Part shown: piece after piece, positions 30,745 through 40,591 of the stretch
Numbering within the stretch: position 1 is the stretch's first letter
How the letters are laid out: the number at the start of each line of letters is the position of its first letter
DNA from: Marivita sp.
GTDB taxonomy: Bacteria > Pseudomonadota > Alphaproteobacteria > Rhodobacterales > Rhodobacteraceae
Length of the DNA stretch: 64,000 bases
Assembly (NCBI RefSeq): GCF_022763305.1
Contig: NZ_JALEGT010000079.1
Location: 1 to 64,000, forward strand
Direction of reading: 5' to 3'
Made by a program: the position numbers and the translations under genes
The notes under the pieces: model-generated
What the model was told of the DNA's origin: nothing
Seen by the model: the letters and a program-made list of their open reading frames with translations, nothing else
Databases searched by the model: none

Positions 30745-31592
30745 CCCCGCATCCTCCGCGCCATATCGGCAGCCTCGGCCACCACGTCCATGTCGAGCCC
30801 GTGCGCATACCCTAGCGCCGCAACGCGCGCCGCCACCGCTTCGGTCGCAACGTTCCCCGCAGCGCCCGGCGCATAGGGACAGCCGCCCAGACCACCGACC
30901 GCCGCATCGAAGACCCGAAGACCAAGCTCCAGTGAGGCTTCGATATTGTCACAGGCCAGACCGCCCGTGTCGTGGTAATGCCCTGCCAAACGCGCCGCCG
31001 GCATCTCGTCCAGCACAGCATTCAGCATCGAAACGATCCCTTCAGGCGTCGCCCGTCCGATCGTGTCCCCCAAGGACACCTCGTAACACCCCATGTCCCG
31101 CAGCGCCGCCACCACGCGCGCCACCGCCGCCGGGGCCACTGGCCCGTCGTAAGGGCACTCTACAACGCAGGACACATAGCCCCGCACCGGAACACCCCGC
31201 GCCTGTGCGGCTTCGGCCACGGGGGCAAACCGCTCCAGACTTTCGGCGATGGTCGCATTGATATTGGCCCTGGAAAACCCTTCCGAGGCCGACCCGAAGA
31301 TCGCCACCTCATCAGCCCCCGCCGCCATCGCATCCTCGAACCCGCGCATGTTCGGCGTCAGCGCCGCATAGGACACACCCGGCACACGCGTGATCCCGAC
31401 CAGCACCTCTGCAGAGCCGGCCATCTGCGGCACCCATTTCGGACTGACGAAACTGGCACATTCGATCCGTCGGAACCCGGCACGGCTCAGGCAATCGACC
31501 AGCGCGACCTTCTCCCCAACCGGGATTGGCCGCGCCTCGTTCTGCAGCCCATCACGCGGGCCAACCTCGAAAATCTCGACCTTCTCAGTCAA
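30741..31592 (-). CDS. liuE: Hydroxymethylglutaryl-CoA lyase
   Basis: A 283-residue TIM-barrel enzyme splitting HMG-CoA into acetyl-CoA and acetoacetate, the last step of leucine catabolism. The start EIFEVGPRDGLQNE, the metal-binding histidines in GHYHDTGGLA and the catalytic-cysteine loop GLGGCPYAPGAAGNVATE are intact. A TTG at 31592 is the likely start because AGGAGG lies 8 bases upstream. The GTG at 31601 would sit inside that ribosome binding site. Confidence 0.95.
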   Translation of the reverse strand: MTEKVEIFEVGPRDGLQNEARPIPVGEKVALVDCLSRAGFRRIECASFVSPKWVPQMAGSAEVLVGITRVPGVSYAALTPNMRGFEDAMAAGADEVAIFGSASEGFSRANINATIAESLERFAPVAEAAQARGVPVRGYVSCVVECPYDGPVAPAAVARVVAALRDMGCYEVSLGDTIGRATPEGIVSMLNAVLDEMPAARLAGHYHDTGGLACDNIEASLELGLRVFDAAVGGLGGCPYAPGAAGNVATEAVAARVAALGYAHGLDMDVVAEAADMARRMRG

Positions 31593-31640
31593 GGCCCCCA
31601 CCTCCTGCGTTTTCTTTTCCAGGATACGCGCGCACGGGCA

Positions 31641-32315
31641 TCAGCCGGTCACCTCCCAAGCCGGGTAGAAGTCCTTCTGGAACAACCGAGCGCCATCAGG
31701 GTCCGGCAACGACTTGAGAAACTCCGGCCGCTCGGTGATGCGCGCGTACCAGTCCGCCACCGCAGGATGTCTGTCGAGCTTTGCAAAGTACCGTGCCATG
31801 TAGACGGCCTGCCCGACCGACACATCCGCCGCCGAAAACCCGCTGGTCAACAGGTAGTCGCGGTTCTCGACCGGTGTGGACAGCCGCGCCTCAAGCGCAT
31901 CGTAACATTTGCCCAGCCGCGCCGCCTCGAGCTTCATCACAACCGGCGAGCGCATCGTGTCGTCGTAGAGCATAATGTGCTGCTGCGTCAGCGCCGCCGC
32001 ATGCTGGCTGATGGTCTCTGCAAAATGCACCCAGACAAGCCAGGCCATCCGGTCCGGATCATTCGGCCCGCGCCCCATATTGGCCTCCGGGAACCGCTCG
32101 CACAGGTATTCGGTGATGGCCCCCGTCTCGAACATGCGCTCACCGTCAATCTCCAGCGCGGGCACACGCCCCGCCGGCGACAGCGTCAGGTATTCCGGAT
32201 CGCGCAACGACTTGTCGAAGGCGTGCAGAACCACCTCGAAATCGACCTCCAGTTCATACAGCAACCAGAGCGTCCGCATCGAACGGGTCTGTGGGCAATG
32301 ATGCAATCGGATCAT
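31641..32315 (-). CDS. Glutathione S-transferase family protein
   Basis: A 224-residue two-domain GST: a thioredoxin-fold N-terminus (MIRLHHCPQTRSMRTLWLLYEL) with the glutathione-binding segment RVPALEIDGERMFETGAITEYL, and a helical C-terminal domain. It overlaps the liuD stop by 4 bases, so it is co-transcribed with the leucine pathway. Substrate unknown; a role in removing reactive acyl-CoA intermediates such as methylcrotonyl-CoA is only a suggestion. Confidence 0.88.
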   Translation of the reverse strand: MIRLHHCPQTRSMRTLWLLYELEVDFEVVLHAFDKSLRDPEYLTLSPAGRVPALEIDGERMFETGAITEYLCERFPEANMGRGPNDPDRMAWLVWVHFAETISQHAAALTQQHIMLYDDTMRSPVVMKLEAARLGKCYDALEARLSTPVENRDYLLTSGFSAADVSVGQAVYMARYFAKLDRHPAVADWYARITERPEFLKSLPDPDGARLFQKDFYPAWEVTG

Positions 32316-34252
32316 GTCGCCTCCTCTTCCAGCCGGATCAGAACCGCGCCTGCCTCGACCTGTGACCCGGCCTCGGCCATCACCTCGGCCACGACGCCAT
32401 CGCGAGCGGCGAGCAGACTGTGTTCCATCTTCATCGCCTCAAGGATCGCCAGCCGGTCGCCCCGGCTGACATGATCCCCAACCGACACGAAGACCTGCCG
32501 CACCAGCCCCGGCATCGGTGCCTCCACCAGATCGCCCGAGGCCCCTGCACCGGCCTCGACATCCAACGGATCGACCCGAAGGACCACCAGCGTTGGCGCG
32601 CCGAACACCGTGGCGACGCCCGCCTCGACAAAAACGGGCCGCGCGGGCTGACCGTCAAAGCGCCAGCCATTCGCTCCGTGGCGGGCCTGCACCAAGGTGC
32701 CGTTCACTTTCACGTCGATCTCGCCCGGTCCGCGGGTGACGACCTTGCAGGTCACGGCCTCATCATTGACCGACAGCGTGACATCCTGAGCCAGTGGCGT
32801 CCAGAGCGCAAACCCGTCAAGCGCTCCCGGTGACCGGTCAAGCCCCAGAAGCGCCAGACCCGCCTGCACGATCGCCGCCAAGTCCGGCGCGGGCATCGCC
32901 ACCAGCGCGTCAAGATCCCGCCCGATGAGCCCGGTATCCACCGCGCCGCGCGAAAACCCCTCGTGCCGTGCCAGTGCGCCAAGAAAGGCAAGGTTCGTCA
33001 CGGTGCCGGCCACCTGCGTGTCCGCAAGCGCCCGCCGCAGCTTGCGCAGAGCGATCTCGCGCGTTGATCCATGCACGATCACCTTGGCGATCATCGGGTC
33101 ATAATGCGGGCTGATCACGTCGCCCGTCCGTACCCCGGTATCCGCGCGGGCACCCTCCGGAAAGGACAGATGCGCCAGCCGCCCCGTGGCCGGCAGGAAC
33201 CCTGCAGGCACATCCTCGGCATAGAGGCGCGCTTCGAAACTGTGCCCGGTGATCGAAAGATCCGCCTGCGCAACCGGCAACGGTTCCCCCGCCGCCACCC
33301 GCAACTGCCACTCCACCAGATCGACCCCGGTGATGGCTTCGGTCACCGGGTGTTCCACCTGCAGCCGCGTGTTCATCTCCATGAACCAGAACCCGTCAGG
33401 GCGCAGCCCGTCCGAGCCATCCACGATGAACTCGACCGTCCCTGCCCCCTTGTAGCCGATGGCCTCTGCCGCCCGCACCGCTGCCTGCCCCATCGCCTCG
33501 CGCATCTCGGGTGTCATGCCCGGCGCAGGCGCTTCCTCGATCACCTTCTGGTGCCGCCGCTGAAGCGAGCAATCCCGCTCGAAGAGATGCACCGCCTTGG
33601 TTCCATCTCCGAACACCTGCACCTCGATATGGCGCGGGCTGGTGATGTATTTCTCGATCAGCACATGCGGATTGCCGAACGCCGTCCTCGCCTCAGACTG
33701 CGCCGAGGCCAGCGCATCGGCAAATCCCATAGGCGCCTCCACCAGCCGCATCCCTTTGCCGCCACCGCCAGCCACGGCCTTGATCAGCACCGGATAGCCG
33801 ATCTTCTCAGATTCCGCCGCCAGCAATTCCGGCGACTGGTCGTCACCCTGATAGCCCGGCACCACGGGCACACCTGCCTCCGCCATCAGCGCCTTGGCCG
33901 CATCTTTGAGCCCCATCGCGCGGATCGCCTTGGCCGATGGCCCTATGAACACCAGCCCCGCCGCCTCAACGGCGTCGACGAAATCCGGATTCTCGGACAG
34001 AAACCCGTACCCCGGATGGATCGCCTGCGCGCCCGTCGCCTGTGCCGCTGCGATGATCGCATCGCCACGCAAGTAGCTTTCTGCAGGCGACGCGCCGCCC
34101 AGCGACACCGCGACATCCGCCATCTCCACATGGCGCGCCTGCGCGTCCACATCGGAATGCACCGCAACGGTGCGCACGCCCAGACGGCGGCAGGTGTCGA
34201 TCACCCGGCAGGCAATCTCGCCCCGGTTGGCTATCAGGATCGTGTCAAACAT
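32312..34252 (-). CDS. liuD: Methylcrotonyl-CoA carboxylase biotin-containing (alpha) subunit
   Basis: A 646-residue protein with a biotin carboxylase/ATP-grasp domain (residues 1-445: FDTILIANRGEIACRVIDTCRRLG, the glycine loop AVAGGGGKGMRLV, EMNTRLQVEHPVTE) and a C-terminal biotin carrier domain with AMKMEH, whose Lys 608 takes biotin. With LiuB it carboxylates 3-methylcrotonyl-CoA. BirA encoded at 8504-9256 is the likely ligase. The ATG at 34252 is the family start; the frame upstream runs through hairpin repeats. Confidence 0.95.
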   Translation of the reverse strand: MFDTILIANRGEIACRVIDTCRRLGVRTVAVHSDVDAQARHVEMADVAVSLGGASPAESYLRGDAIIAAAQATGAQAIHPGYGFLSENPDFVDAVEAAGLVFIGPSAKAIRAMGLKDAAKALMAEAGVPVVPGYQGDDQSPELLAAESEKIGYPVLIKAVAGGGGKGMRLVEAPMGFADALASAQSEARTAFGNPHVLIEKYITSPRHIEVQVFGDGTKAVHLFERDCSLQRRHQKVIEEAPAPGMTPEMREAMGQAAVRAAEAIGYKGAGTVEFIVDGSDGLRPDGFWFMEMNTRLQVEHPVTEAITGVDLVEWQLRVAAGEPLPVAQADLSITGHSFEARLYAEDVPAGFLPATGRLAHLSFPEGARADTGVRTGDVISPHYDPMIAKVIVHGSTREIALRKLRRALADTQVAGTVTNLAFLGALARHEGFSRGAVDTGLIGRDLDALVAMPAPDLAAIVQAGLALLGLDRSPGALDGFALWTPLAQDVTLSVNDEAVTCKVVTRGPGEIDVKVNGTLVQARHGANGWRFDGQPARPVFVEAGVATVFGAPTLVVLRVDPLDVEAGAGASGDLVEAPMPGLVRQVFVSVGDHVSRGDRLAILEAMKMEHSLLAARDGVVAEVMAEAGSQVEAGAVLIRLEEEAT

Positions 34253-34269
34253 CGCGCACCACCGCTTCT

Positions 34270-34348
34270 TTTCATCTTGCCCGTAAACTCCGGGGGTTTG
34301 GGGGCTGGCCCCCAATGTGACCTGAGGTTTGGGGGGCTGGCCCCCCAA
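34270..34348. repeat. Tandem hairpins between liuB and liuD
   Basis: Two near-identical stems lie back to back: TTGGGGGC/GCCCCCAA (34298-34315) and TTGGGGGGC/GCCCCCCAA (34329-34348), the second touching the liuB stop codon. On the minus strand they are followed by ACCCCCGGAGTTTACGG, which resembles the repeat family seen near 46.8, 53.1 and 59.8 kb. Confidence 0.6.
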
Positions 34349-35953
34349 CTACATGCGGAACACGCCAAACCGCGTATCCTCGATGGGCGCGTTCAACGCC
34401 GCCTCCAGCGACAGCGACAGCACGGCGCGGGTCTTGCGGGGGTCCACGATCCCGTCATCCCAGAGCCGCGCCGAGGCATAGAGCGGGTGCGACTGCTCTT
34501 CGAACATCTCGATGGTCGGGCGCTTGAAGTCCGCTTCTTCCTCGGCCGACCATGTCCCGCCTCCGCGTTCGATGGCGTCGCGTTTCACCGTCGCCAGCAC
34601 CCCCGCCGCCTGTTCTCCACCCATCACACTGATACGCGAGTTCGGCCAGGTCCAGAGGAACCGTGGCTGATAGGCCCGGCCCGACATGCCATAATTGCCT
34701 GCCCCGAAAGAGCCGCCGACCAGCATCGTGATCTTCGGCACCGAGGTACAGGCCACTGCCGTCACCATCTTCGCCCCATGCCGCGCAATGCCCTCGTTCT
34801 CGTATTTCCGTCCCACCATGAAGCCGGTGATGTTCTGCAGGAACACCAGCGGGATCTTGCGCTGCGAACAAAGCTCGACGAAATGCGCGCCTTTCTGTGC
34901 GGCCTCGGAAAAGAGCACACCGTTGTTGGCGATGATGCCGACCGGCCAGCCATCGACATGGGCAAAGCCGGTCACCAATGTCTCACCAAAGCGCGGTTTG
35001 AACTCGTCGAAATAGGACCCGTCCACCACCCGCGCGATCACCTCGCGGATGTCATACGGCGTGCGCAGGTCACCCGGCACGACGCCGAAAATCTCGTCCG
35101 GATCGTATGCCGGGTCTTCCGCCGCCTGCCGTAGGCCGGGCTTCAGCCCAGCACTCCCGAGCGATCCCACCGCCCGCCTTGCCAGCGCCAACGCATGCCC
35201 ATCATCCTCGGCCAGATAATCCGCCACACCGGACAGCCGCGTGTGCACGTCACCGCCGCCCAGATCCTCGGCGGTGACAACCTCACCCGTCGCCGCCTTG
35301 ACCAGAGGCGGACCGGCAAGGAAGATCGTCCCCTGCTCTTTGACGATGATCGTCACATCCGACATCGCGGGCACATACGCGCCGCCTGCCGTACAGGACC
35401 CCATCACGACAGCGATCTGCGCAATCCCCTTGGCGCTCATCCGCGCCTGATTGTAGAAGATGCGCCCGAAATGGTCGCGGTCGGGGAAGACCTCATCCTG
35501 ATTTGGCAGGTTCGCCCCACCGCTATCGACCAGATAGATACAGGGAAGATGGTTCTCTTCCGCAATCTCTTGCGCGCGGAGGTGTTTCTTGACCGTCATC
35601 GGGTAATAGGTGCCGCCCTTCACGGTGGCGTCGTTGCAGACCACCATGACCTGGCGGCCCATCACCCGGCCCACACCGGCGATCACCCCGGCACAAGGTG
35701 CTGCCCCTCCGTAAAGGCCATGCGCTGCCGTGCCGCCCACCTCCAGAAAGGGCGAGCCGGGATCAAGCAGGTTTGCCACCCGGTCCCGAGGCAGCATCTT
35801 GCCGCGCGAGACATGCCGTTGCCGCGCCTTTTCCCCGCCACCCGCAGCCGCCAGCTCCGCCGCCTCGCGCACAACGCGCAGCGCCTCTTCATGCGCCGCG
35901 ATGTTCGCCTTGAACTGTTCCGACGACGCAATCGCCTGTGACCGAAGTTTCAT
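34349..35953 (-). CDS. liuB: Methylcrotonyl-CoA carboxylase carboxyltransferase (beta) subunit
   Basis: A 534-residue acyl-CoA carboxyltransferase with two crotonase-like halves. The motifs [53 protein letters not shown] and [29 protein letters not shown] match MCC beta subunits. It transfers CO2 from carboxybiotin on LiuD to methylcrotonyl-CoA. It starts 1 base after the lprI-like gene, and hairpins separate it from liuD. Confidence 0.95.
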   Translation of the reverse strand: MKLRSQAIASSEQFKANIAAHEEALRVVREAAELAAAGGGEKARQRHVSRGKMLPRDRVANLLDPGSPFLEVGGTAAHGLYGGAAPCAGVIAGVGRVMGRQVMVVCNDATVKGGTYYPMTVKKHLRAQEIAEENHLPCIYLVDSGGANLPNQDEVFPDRDHFGRIFYNQARMSAKGIAQIAVVMGSCTAGGAYVPAMSDVTIIVKEQGTIFLAGPPLVKAATGEVVTAEDLGGGDVHTRLSGVADYLAEDDGHALALARRAVGSLGSAGLKPGLRQAAEDPAYDPDEIFGVVPGDLRTPYDIREVIARVVDGSYFDEFKPRFGETLVTGFAHVDGWPVGIIANNGVLFSEAAQKGAHFVELCSQRKIPLVFLQNITGFMVGRKYENEGIARHGAKMVTAVACTSVPKITMLVGGSFGAGNYGMSGRAYQPRFLWTWPNSRISVMGGEQAAGVLATVKRDAIERGGGTWSAEEEADFKRPTIEMFEEQSHPLYASARLWDDGIVDPRKTRAVLSLSLEAALNAPIEDTRFGVFRM

Positions 35954-35954
35954 C

Positions 35955-36443
35955 CTATTGCCCCCGCATGTCGCGCAGCTCGATGGTGCGCTGCGCCGTC
36001 ATCGTCAGGTGGCAATTCGCGCCGACGATGGTGCGGATCGTCCCGTCCTGCCACATCGCGTAGCGCGCCGCGCAATCGGCGTCACGAAAGGCGATCCAGG
36101 CCCGTTGCGCGTCACGCAGCGCGTCCGAGCGGTCCATCACCTGCGACAACCCCTGTTCGTCGGCGGTTTCATTCGCCATCTGGGTCCACTTGTATTCCTC
36201 GTTCAGGATGACATCCCATTCGGCGGTTTCCGCCTGAATGCAGGACGCGATCCCGATGGTGGTCGACCCGCCGGGTTGCTCCTGACACAGCCCCGACGCT
36301 TGCCCCAGACAGGAGGGATAAAGCGCACCGATCTCGGTATTCTCGAAACAGTCGCGCACGATCTGCGGATCGACCGAAAGCTCCTGCGCCGTACCCGCCT
36401 GCGGCAGGGACAGCAGGACGGAAAGGATCAGTGCGTGTCTCAT
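35955..36443 (-). CDS. LprI-family periplasmic protein
   Basis: A 162-residue secreted protein with a signal peptide (about residues 1-19, ending GTAQ) and the DUF1311/LprI N-terminal-type domain: repeated cysteines (DCFEN, SCLGQ, CQEQ, SCIQAE) and the helix [24 protein letters not shown]. Family members have been linked to lysozyme inhibition, but many have unknown roles. It overlaps the acyl-CoA synthetase gene by 4 bases. Confidence 0.75.
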   Translation of the reverse strand: MRHALILSVLLSLPQAGTAQELSVDPQIVRDCFENTEIGALYPSCLGQASGLCQEQPGGSTTIGIASCIQAETAEWDVILNEEYKWTQMANETADEQGLSQVMDRSDALRDAQRAWIAFRDADCAARYAMWQDGTIRTIVGANCHLTMTAQRTIELRDMRGQ

Positions 36444-37987
36444 GTCTGGCTCTCCTGTGCGGCCCGCGCCTTCAGCTCTTTTCGGATCACCTTGCCCGTT
36501 ACGGTCATCGGCAATTCGTCAAGAAATGTGATTTCTCTGGGATATGAATAGCTTGCGAGGCGTTCTTTCACCCAGACCTGCAGCTCTTCGCCCGAGACCT
36601 CGGCACCGTCTTTAAGCACGACATAGGCCTTGACGATCTCGGTCCGCAGCGCGTCGGGTTTGCCCACCACACCACAGGTCGCCACTGCAGGATGGGTCAG
36701 AAGGCAATCCTCGATCTCCGCTGGACCGATGCGATACCCTGCAGAGGTGATCACGTCATCCTCGCGCCCCAGAAAGGTGATCGTGTCGCCGTCCTTGATG
36801 CCGCGATCCCCCGTGACCATCCAGTCGCCGCGGAACTTCTCGGCCGTGGCCTTGGGCTTGCGCCAGTATTCCAGCATCATCGACGCCGATCCGCGCCGGA
36901 CGGCGATGTCGCCCTCTCCCTCGCAGGGCAAACCATCCGGCCCGATCACCGCCACCTGATGGCCCGGCACGGCGCGTCCCATGGAGCCCGGCACCGCATC
37001 AAAGGACGCGCCGCAGGAGGACACGATCATGTTGCATTCGGTCTGGCCGTAGAATTCGTTGATCGTCACGCCAAATGCCTCGCGGCCCCAAGACAGCATC
37101 TCGGCCCCAAGCGGCTCACCCCCGCTGGCGACCGAGCGCAGGCCCGCGATCCTTGCATCCGCTGCCTTGAGCATCCGCAGGGCAGTCGGCGGGAAAAACG
37201 CATTGCGGACAGAGCCTTCCGCGCAAATCCTCAGGCATTCATCGACCGAAAACTTCGGCATCCGCGCAGCCACCACAGGCACCCCAAGGGCCAGCCCCGG
37301 CATCAGCACGTCGAAGAGGCCCCCGATCCACGCCCAGTCGGCGGGCGTCCAGATCACGTCGCCCTCCTGCCCAAGGAAATCATGACTCATCTCGACCCCC
37401 GGCAGATGGCCGGTCAGCATGCGATGCCCGTGCAGCGCCCCCTTGGGCGATCCCGTGGTGCCGCTGGTGTAGATCAGCACCGCCGCATCCTCGGGGCCGG
37501 TGTCGACAATCGCGCGGGTGCCGGATGAAGCCCCCAGATCGCTGCGGGTCACGGTGGCCACCCCAAGACCTGTCAGTTGCACCACCCCTTCAAGGTCGGT
37601 CACGACAACACCCAAACCCGCATCCTCGATCCGCGACTTCAGCGCATCGGTGCGGAAGAGCTTGAACAGCGGCACGGAAATCGCGCCCAACCGCCATGCC
37701 GCGATATGCGCGGCGGCACAAAGCGGCGATTGTGACAGCAGCACGCCGACCCGGTCGCCCTTCATCACCCCGCGTTCGATCAGCGCGACCTCGACCTGCC
37801 GCGAGCGATACCACAGATCGCCATAGCTGATCCGACGCACGCGCTCCGGCGTGACTTCGAGGATCGCCACGCGGTCGGGATCGGTCGCCGCCCAGCCGTC
37901 GCAGACCTGATGCGCCATGTTCAACGACGCGGGCAGGTCCCAGTCGAATCCCTTGCGTAAGTCTTCGTATGGAGCAGGCTTGAGCAT
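36440..37987 (-). CDS. Acyl-CoA synthetase (AMP-forming)
   Basis: A 515-residue ANL-superfamily enzyme that activates a carboxylic acid to its CoA ester. The phosphate loop is IYTSGTTGSPKG, later motifs are EFYGQTECN and TGDRG, and the C-terminal catalytic lysine is in TVTGKVIRKEL. Sequence type is that of medium or branched-chain acyl-CoA synthetases. Placed among liu genes, it might activate isovalerate or acetoacetate; the substrate is inference. Its ATG overlaps the upstream stop by one base (TGATG). Confidence 0.85.
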   Translation of the reverse strand: MLKPAPYEDLRKGFDWDLPASLNMAHQVCDGWAATDPDRVAILEVTPERVRRISYGDLWYRSRQVEVALIERGVMKGDRVGVLLSQSPLCAAAHIAAWRLGAISVPLFKLFRTDALKSRIEDAGLGVVVTDLEGVVQLTGLGVATVTRSDLGASSGTRAIVDTGPEDAAVLIYTSGTTGSPKGALHGHRMLTGHLPGVEMSHDFLGQEGDVIWTPADWAWIGGLFDVLMPGLALGVPVVAARMPKFSVDECLRICAEGSVRNAFFPPTALRMLKAADARIAGLRSVASGGEPLGAEMLSWGREAFGVTINEFYGQTECNMIVSSCGASFDAVPGSMGRAVPGHQVAVIGPDGLPCEGEGDIAVRRGSASMMLEYWRKPKATAEKFRGDWMVTGDRGIKDGDTITFLGREDDVITSAGYRIGPAEIEDCLLTHPAVATCGVVGKPDALRTEIVKAYVVLKDGAEVSGEELQVWVKERLASYSYPREITFLDELPMTVTGKVIRKELKARAAQESQT

Positions 37988-38346
37988 CAGATTTCAGGCA
38001 CTTGTCGACTTGGTGGTGTAGCACCCCATTGATACGGTCCGCCAGAATAGCGAAGCTGCCCTAGCCGATCGACGTAGTATTCGTAGTGAAGAGAAGCATC
38101 ATACGGACTCGGCCCACAGCTGATCACAAGCCAAGTTCCCTTCTCTTCCCCAGGATACGCAACGCAATCCGAAAGTGAAGCTCCGACTCTACTGCCATCG
38201 CGGGCGCGGTCCTCCAGATACCGCTGAGCATAGGCGTCGATCACATCCGACTCCGTTATAGATGCGGCGATAATTCCCCACCTGATCCCCAACCATGCTG
38301 TCCAGAGCACTAAGGCGCTTAAAGGAATAAACCAAATCCAGCGCAT
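37987..38346 (-). CDS. Hypothetical single-pass membrane protein
   Basis: A 119-residue protein with one N-terminal helix (WIWFIPLSALVLWTAWLGIRWGIIAA) and a soluble domain containing DCVAYPGEEKGTWLVISCGP, whose two cysteines could pair. No known family. Base composition is slightly lower in GC than its neighbours. It lies 7 bases after liuA and overlaps the synthetase gene by one base. Confidence 0.65.
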   Translation of the reverse strand: MRWIWFIPLSALVLWTAWLGIRWGIIAASITESDVIDAYAQRYLEDRARDGSRVGASLSDCVAYPGEEKGTWLVISCGPSPYDASLHYEYYVDRLGQLRYSGGPYQWGATPPSRQVPEI

Positions 38347-38353
38347 AACCGCC

Positions 38354-39517
38354 CTAGCCCATCGCCGCCATCATCTCGCGCCCGACCAGCATGCGCCGGA
38401 TCTCGGACGTGCCCGCCCCGATCTCCATCAGCTTCGCGTCGCGGAAGATGCGGCTCACTGGTGCGTCGGACAGGAAGCCCGCGCCCCCCATCGCCTGCAC
38501 CGCCTGATGCGCCTGCACCATGGCCTGTTCGCTGGCATAAAGACAGCAGGCAGCGGCATCCTGCCGGGTCACATCCCCCCGGTCGCAGGCCTTGGCCACT
38601 TCGTAGACATAGGCGCGGGCCGAATTCATCGCCGTGTACATATCCGCCATCTTGCCCTGCATCAGTTGGAAACTGCCAATGGGCTGGCCGAACTGCTTGC
38701 GCTCGGCCATGTAGGGCATGATCTCGTCCAGACAGGCGGCCATGATGCCAAGGCCGATACCTGCAAGCACCACACGCTCGTAATCAAGGCCTGACATCAG
38801 AACGCGCACGCCCTTGCCTTCCTCGCCCAGCACGTTCTCGAAGGGCACCTCGACATCCTCGAACACCAGTTCCGCCGTGTTGGACCCGCGCATGCCCAGC
38901 TTGTCGAAATGCGGTGAGGTGCTGAACCCCTTCATCGTCTTCTCGATGAGGAAGGCCGTGATCCCTTTGGAGCCGGCATCGGGATCGGTCTTGGCATAGA
39001 CCACCAGCGTGTCCGCATCCGGCCCGTTGGTGATCCAGTACTTGCTGCCGTTCAGGCGGTAGTGATCGTTGCGCTTTTCCGCGCGTAGCTGCATCGACAC
39101 CACGTCCGACCCGGCACCGGGTTCAGACATCGCCAATGCGCCGACATGCTCACCGGACACCAGCTTGGGCAGATATTTTACCTTTTGGTCAGGATTTCCG
39201 TTCAGCTTGATCTGGTTCACGCAAAGATTGGAATGCGCGCCATAAGACAGCGACACCGAGGCTGACGCGCGGGCCACCTCCTCCACGGCGACGGTATGCG
39301 CAAGATACCCCATCCCCGCACCGCCGTATTCTTCGTCCACGGTGATGCCCAGAAGGCCAAGCTCACCCATCTCGGTCCACAGCTCGGCCGGAAAGGCGTT
39401 GGAGCGGTCGATCTCGGCCGCCATCGGCTTGACCCGCTCCTGTGCCCAGCGATGCACCATCTCGCGCAGGGAATTGACGTCTTCCCCAAGATCGAACTGC
39501 ATGGTCGCGTTGAACAT
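38354..39517 (-). CDS. liuA: Isovaleryl-CoA dehydrogenase
   Basis: A 387-residue FAD-dependent acyl-CoA dehydrogenase that converts isovaleryl-CoA to 3-methylcrotonyl-CoA. Signature segments are [53 protein letters not shown] and the C-terminal [25 protein letters not shown]. The isovaleryl-specific placement of the catalytic Glu in [14 protein letters not shown] fits. It is the first gene of the liu operon, and a promoter with a palindromic operator lies just upstream. Confidence 0.95.
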   Translation of the reverse strand: MFNATMQFDLGEDVNSLREMVHRWAQERVKPMAAEIDRSNAFPAELWTEMGELGLLGITVDEEYGGAGMGYLAHTVAVEEVARASASVSLSYGAHSNLCVNQIKLNGNPDQKVKYLPKLVSGEHVGALAMSEPGAGSDVVSMQLRAEKRNDHYRLNGSKYWITNGPDADTLVVYAKTDPDAGSKGITAFLIEKTMKGFSTSPHFDKLGMRGSNTAELVFEDVEVPFENVLGEEGKGVRVLMSGLDYERVVLAGIGLGIMAACLDEIMPYMAERKQFGQPIGSFQLMQGKMADMYTAMNSARAYVYEVAKACDRGDVTRQDAAACCLYASEQAMVQAHQAVQAMGGAGFLSDAPVSRIFRDAKLMEIGAGTSEIRRMLVGREMMAAMG

Positions 39518-39540
39518 TCGCCTCTCCCCAAGCGGATTTA

Positions 39541-39586
39541 TTGAACACTTGTTCAAATCCTACGGGAAACTCGCGCTCCAGGTCAA
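39541..39586 (-). promoter_or_regulatory. liu operon promoter with palindromic operator
   Basis: On the minus strand TTGACC (39586-39581) and TAGGAT (39562-39557) are spaced by 18 bases. Directly after the -10 lies a perfect palindrome, TTGAACA-N2-TGTTCAA (39541-39556), covering the likely transcription start, 24 bases before the liuA ATG. This is the position for a repressor, probably of TetR type. No regulator gene is adjacent. Confidence 0.7.
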
Positions 39587-39655
39587 GCGCAAGGAACCGT
39601 CAGTTGGATCGGACGTTGGGTGCCCGAACCGCAGAGACAGCGAAAGGACATCCCA

Positions 39656-40126
39656 ATGACCACGCCACTCACCGACACATTCTGGAACAATATGAGCAAA
39701 ATCCACGTCGTATTGCTCGATGCGGCCGATGGCACACCGGTGCCCATGTCACCGCTGCCCCGGCAAGAGGACGGCGCGATCTGGTTCATCACCTCGGCCG
39801 ATCACGACAGCTTCAAGGCCGCAACCAAGGGCGAGAACGCAGAAATCTATGTCTGCGATTCGGGCGGCCATATGTATGGCACCATCAAAGGTCGACTCTC
39901 TGCCGCGCCAGATGACGAGAAACTGGATGAACTCTGGTCGCCGATGGCGGCAGCGTGGTTCGCGGACGGGCGCGAGGATGACTCGGTCCGGCTGATGAAA
40001 TACACTCCACGCGAAGCCGAGATCTGGGCCACCGACGGCACCGCCAAATATCTTTATGAAACCATCAAGGCGAACGTGACCGATGCACAACCCGATACCG
40101 GCACCTATGGCATCATTCATTTTTGA
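39656..40126 (+). CDS. Pyridoxamine 5'-phosphate oxidase-like (general stress) protein
   Basis: A 156-residue split-barrel flavin-binding-type protein of the family often named general stress protein 26. The segments GAIWFITSADHDSF and AEIYVCDSGGHMYGTIKGRL fit this fold. It likely binds FMN or F420; the substrate is unknown. GAAAGGA lies 7 bases before the ATG at 39656. It is divergent from liuA and is followed by creA after 9 bases. Confidence 0.85.
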   Translation: MTTPLTDTFWNNMSKIHVVLLDAADGTPVPMSPLPRQEDGAIWFITSADHDSFKAATKGENAEIYVCDSGGHMYGTIKGRLSAAPDDEKLDELWSPMAAAWFADGREDDSVRLMKYTPREAEIWATDGTAKYLYETIKANVTDAQPDTGTYGIIHF

Positions 40127-40135
40127 GGATACCCC

Positions 40136-40591
40136 ATGACACGTTTCGCCATCGCCTGCCTGTTGGCCCTGTGCGCACTGACACCCGCCAAGGCCGAACA
40201 AGTGGGCGAAGTCGGGGTCGACTGGGTTGGCAATGACATCATCATCGAAGCCATTGCGGACCCGGATGTGGCAGGTGTGACCTGCCACATCGCCTATTTC
40301 GAACGCGGTTTGTTCGACCGCCTGAGCAAGGGCAACTGGTTCGAGGACCCGTCGAACGCTTCGATCTCGTGCCGGCAGACCGGTCCGATCACCATCGGCG
40401 ACATCGACCGCGATGCGGATGGCGAAGACGTGTTCCGCGCCTCGCGGTCGATCATCCTGAAATCGCTGCGCGTGAAGCGGATCTTCGATGAAAAGAACCA
40501 GACCCTGATCTACATCGCCCACGCGGCCGAACTGACCGATGGATCGGCAAAGGTGTCGATGTCGACGGTGCCGCTCTACGGATCGGATTAA
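40136..40591 (+). CDS. creA: CreA family periplasmic protein
   Basis: A 151-residue secreted protein with a signal peptide (residues 1-20, ending AKA) and the CreA pattern VGNDIIIEAIADPDVAGVTCHIAYFERG and SISCRQTGPI, with two conserved cysteines. CreA is conserved in proteobacteria but its function is unknown. Its last 4 bases overlap convergent gph paralogue DNA. Confidence 0.88.
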   Translation: MTRFAIACLLALCALTPAKAEQVGEVGVDWVGNDIIIEAIADPDVAGVTCHIAYFERGLFDRLSKGNWFEDPSNASISCRQTGPITIGDIDRDADGEDVFRASRSIILKSLRVKRIFDEKNQTLIYIAHAAELTDGSAKVSMSTVPLYGSD

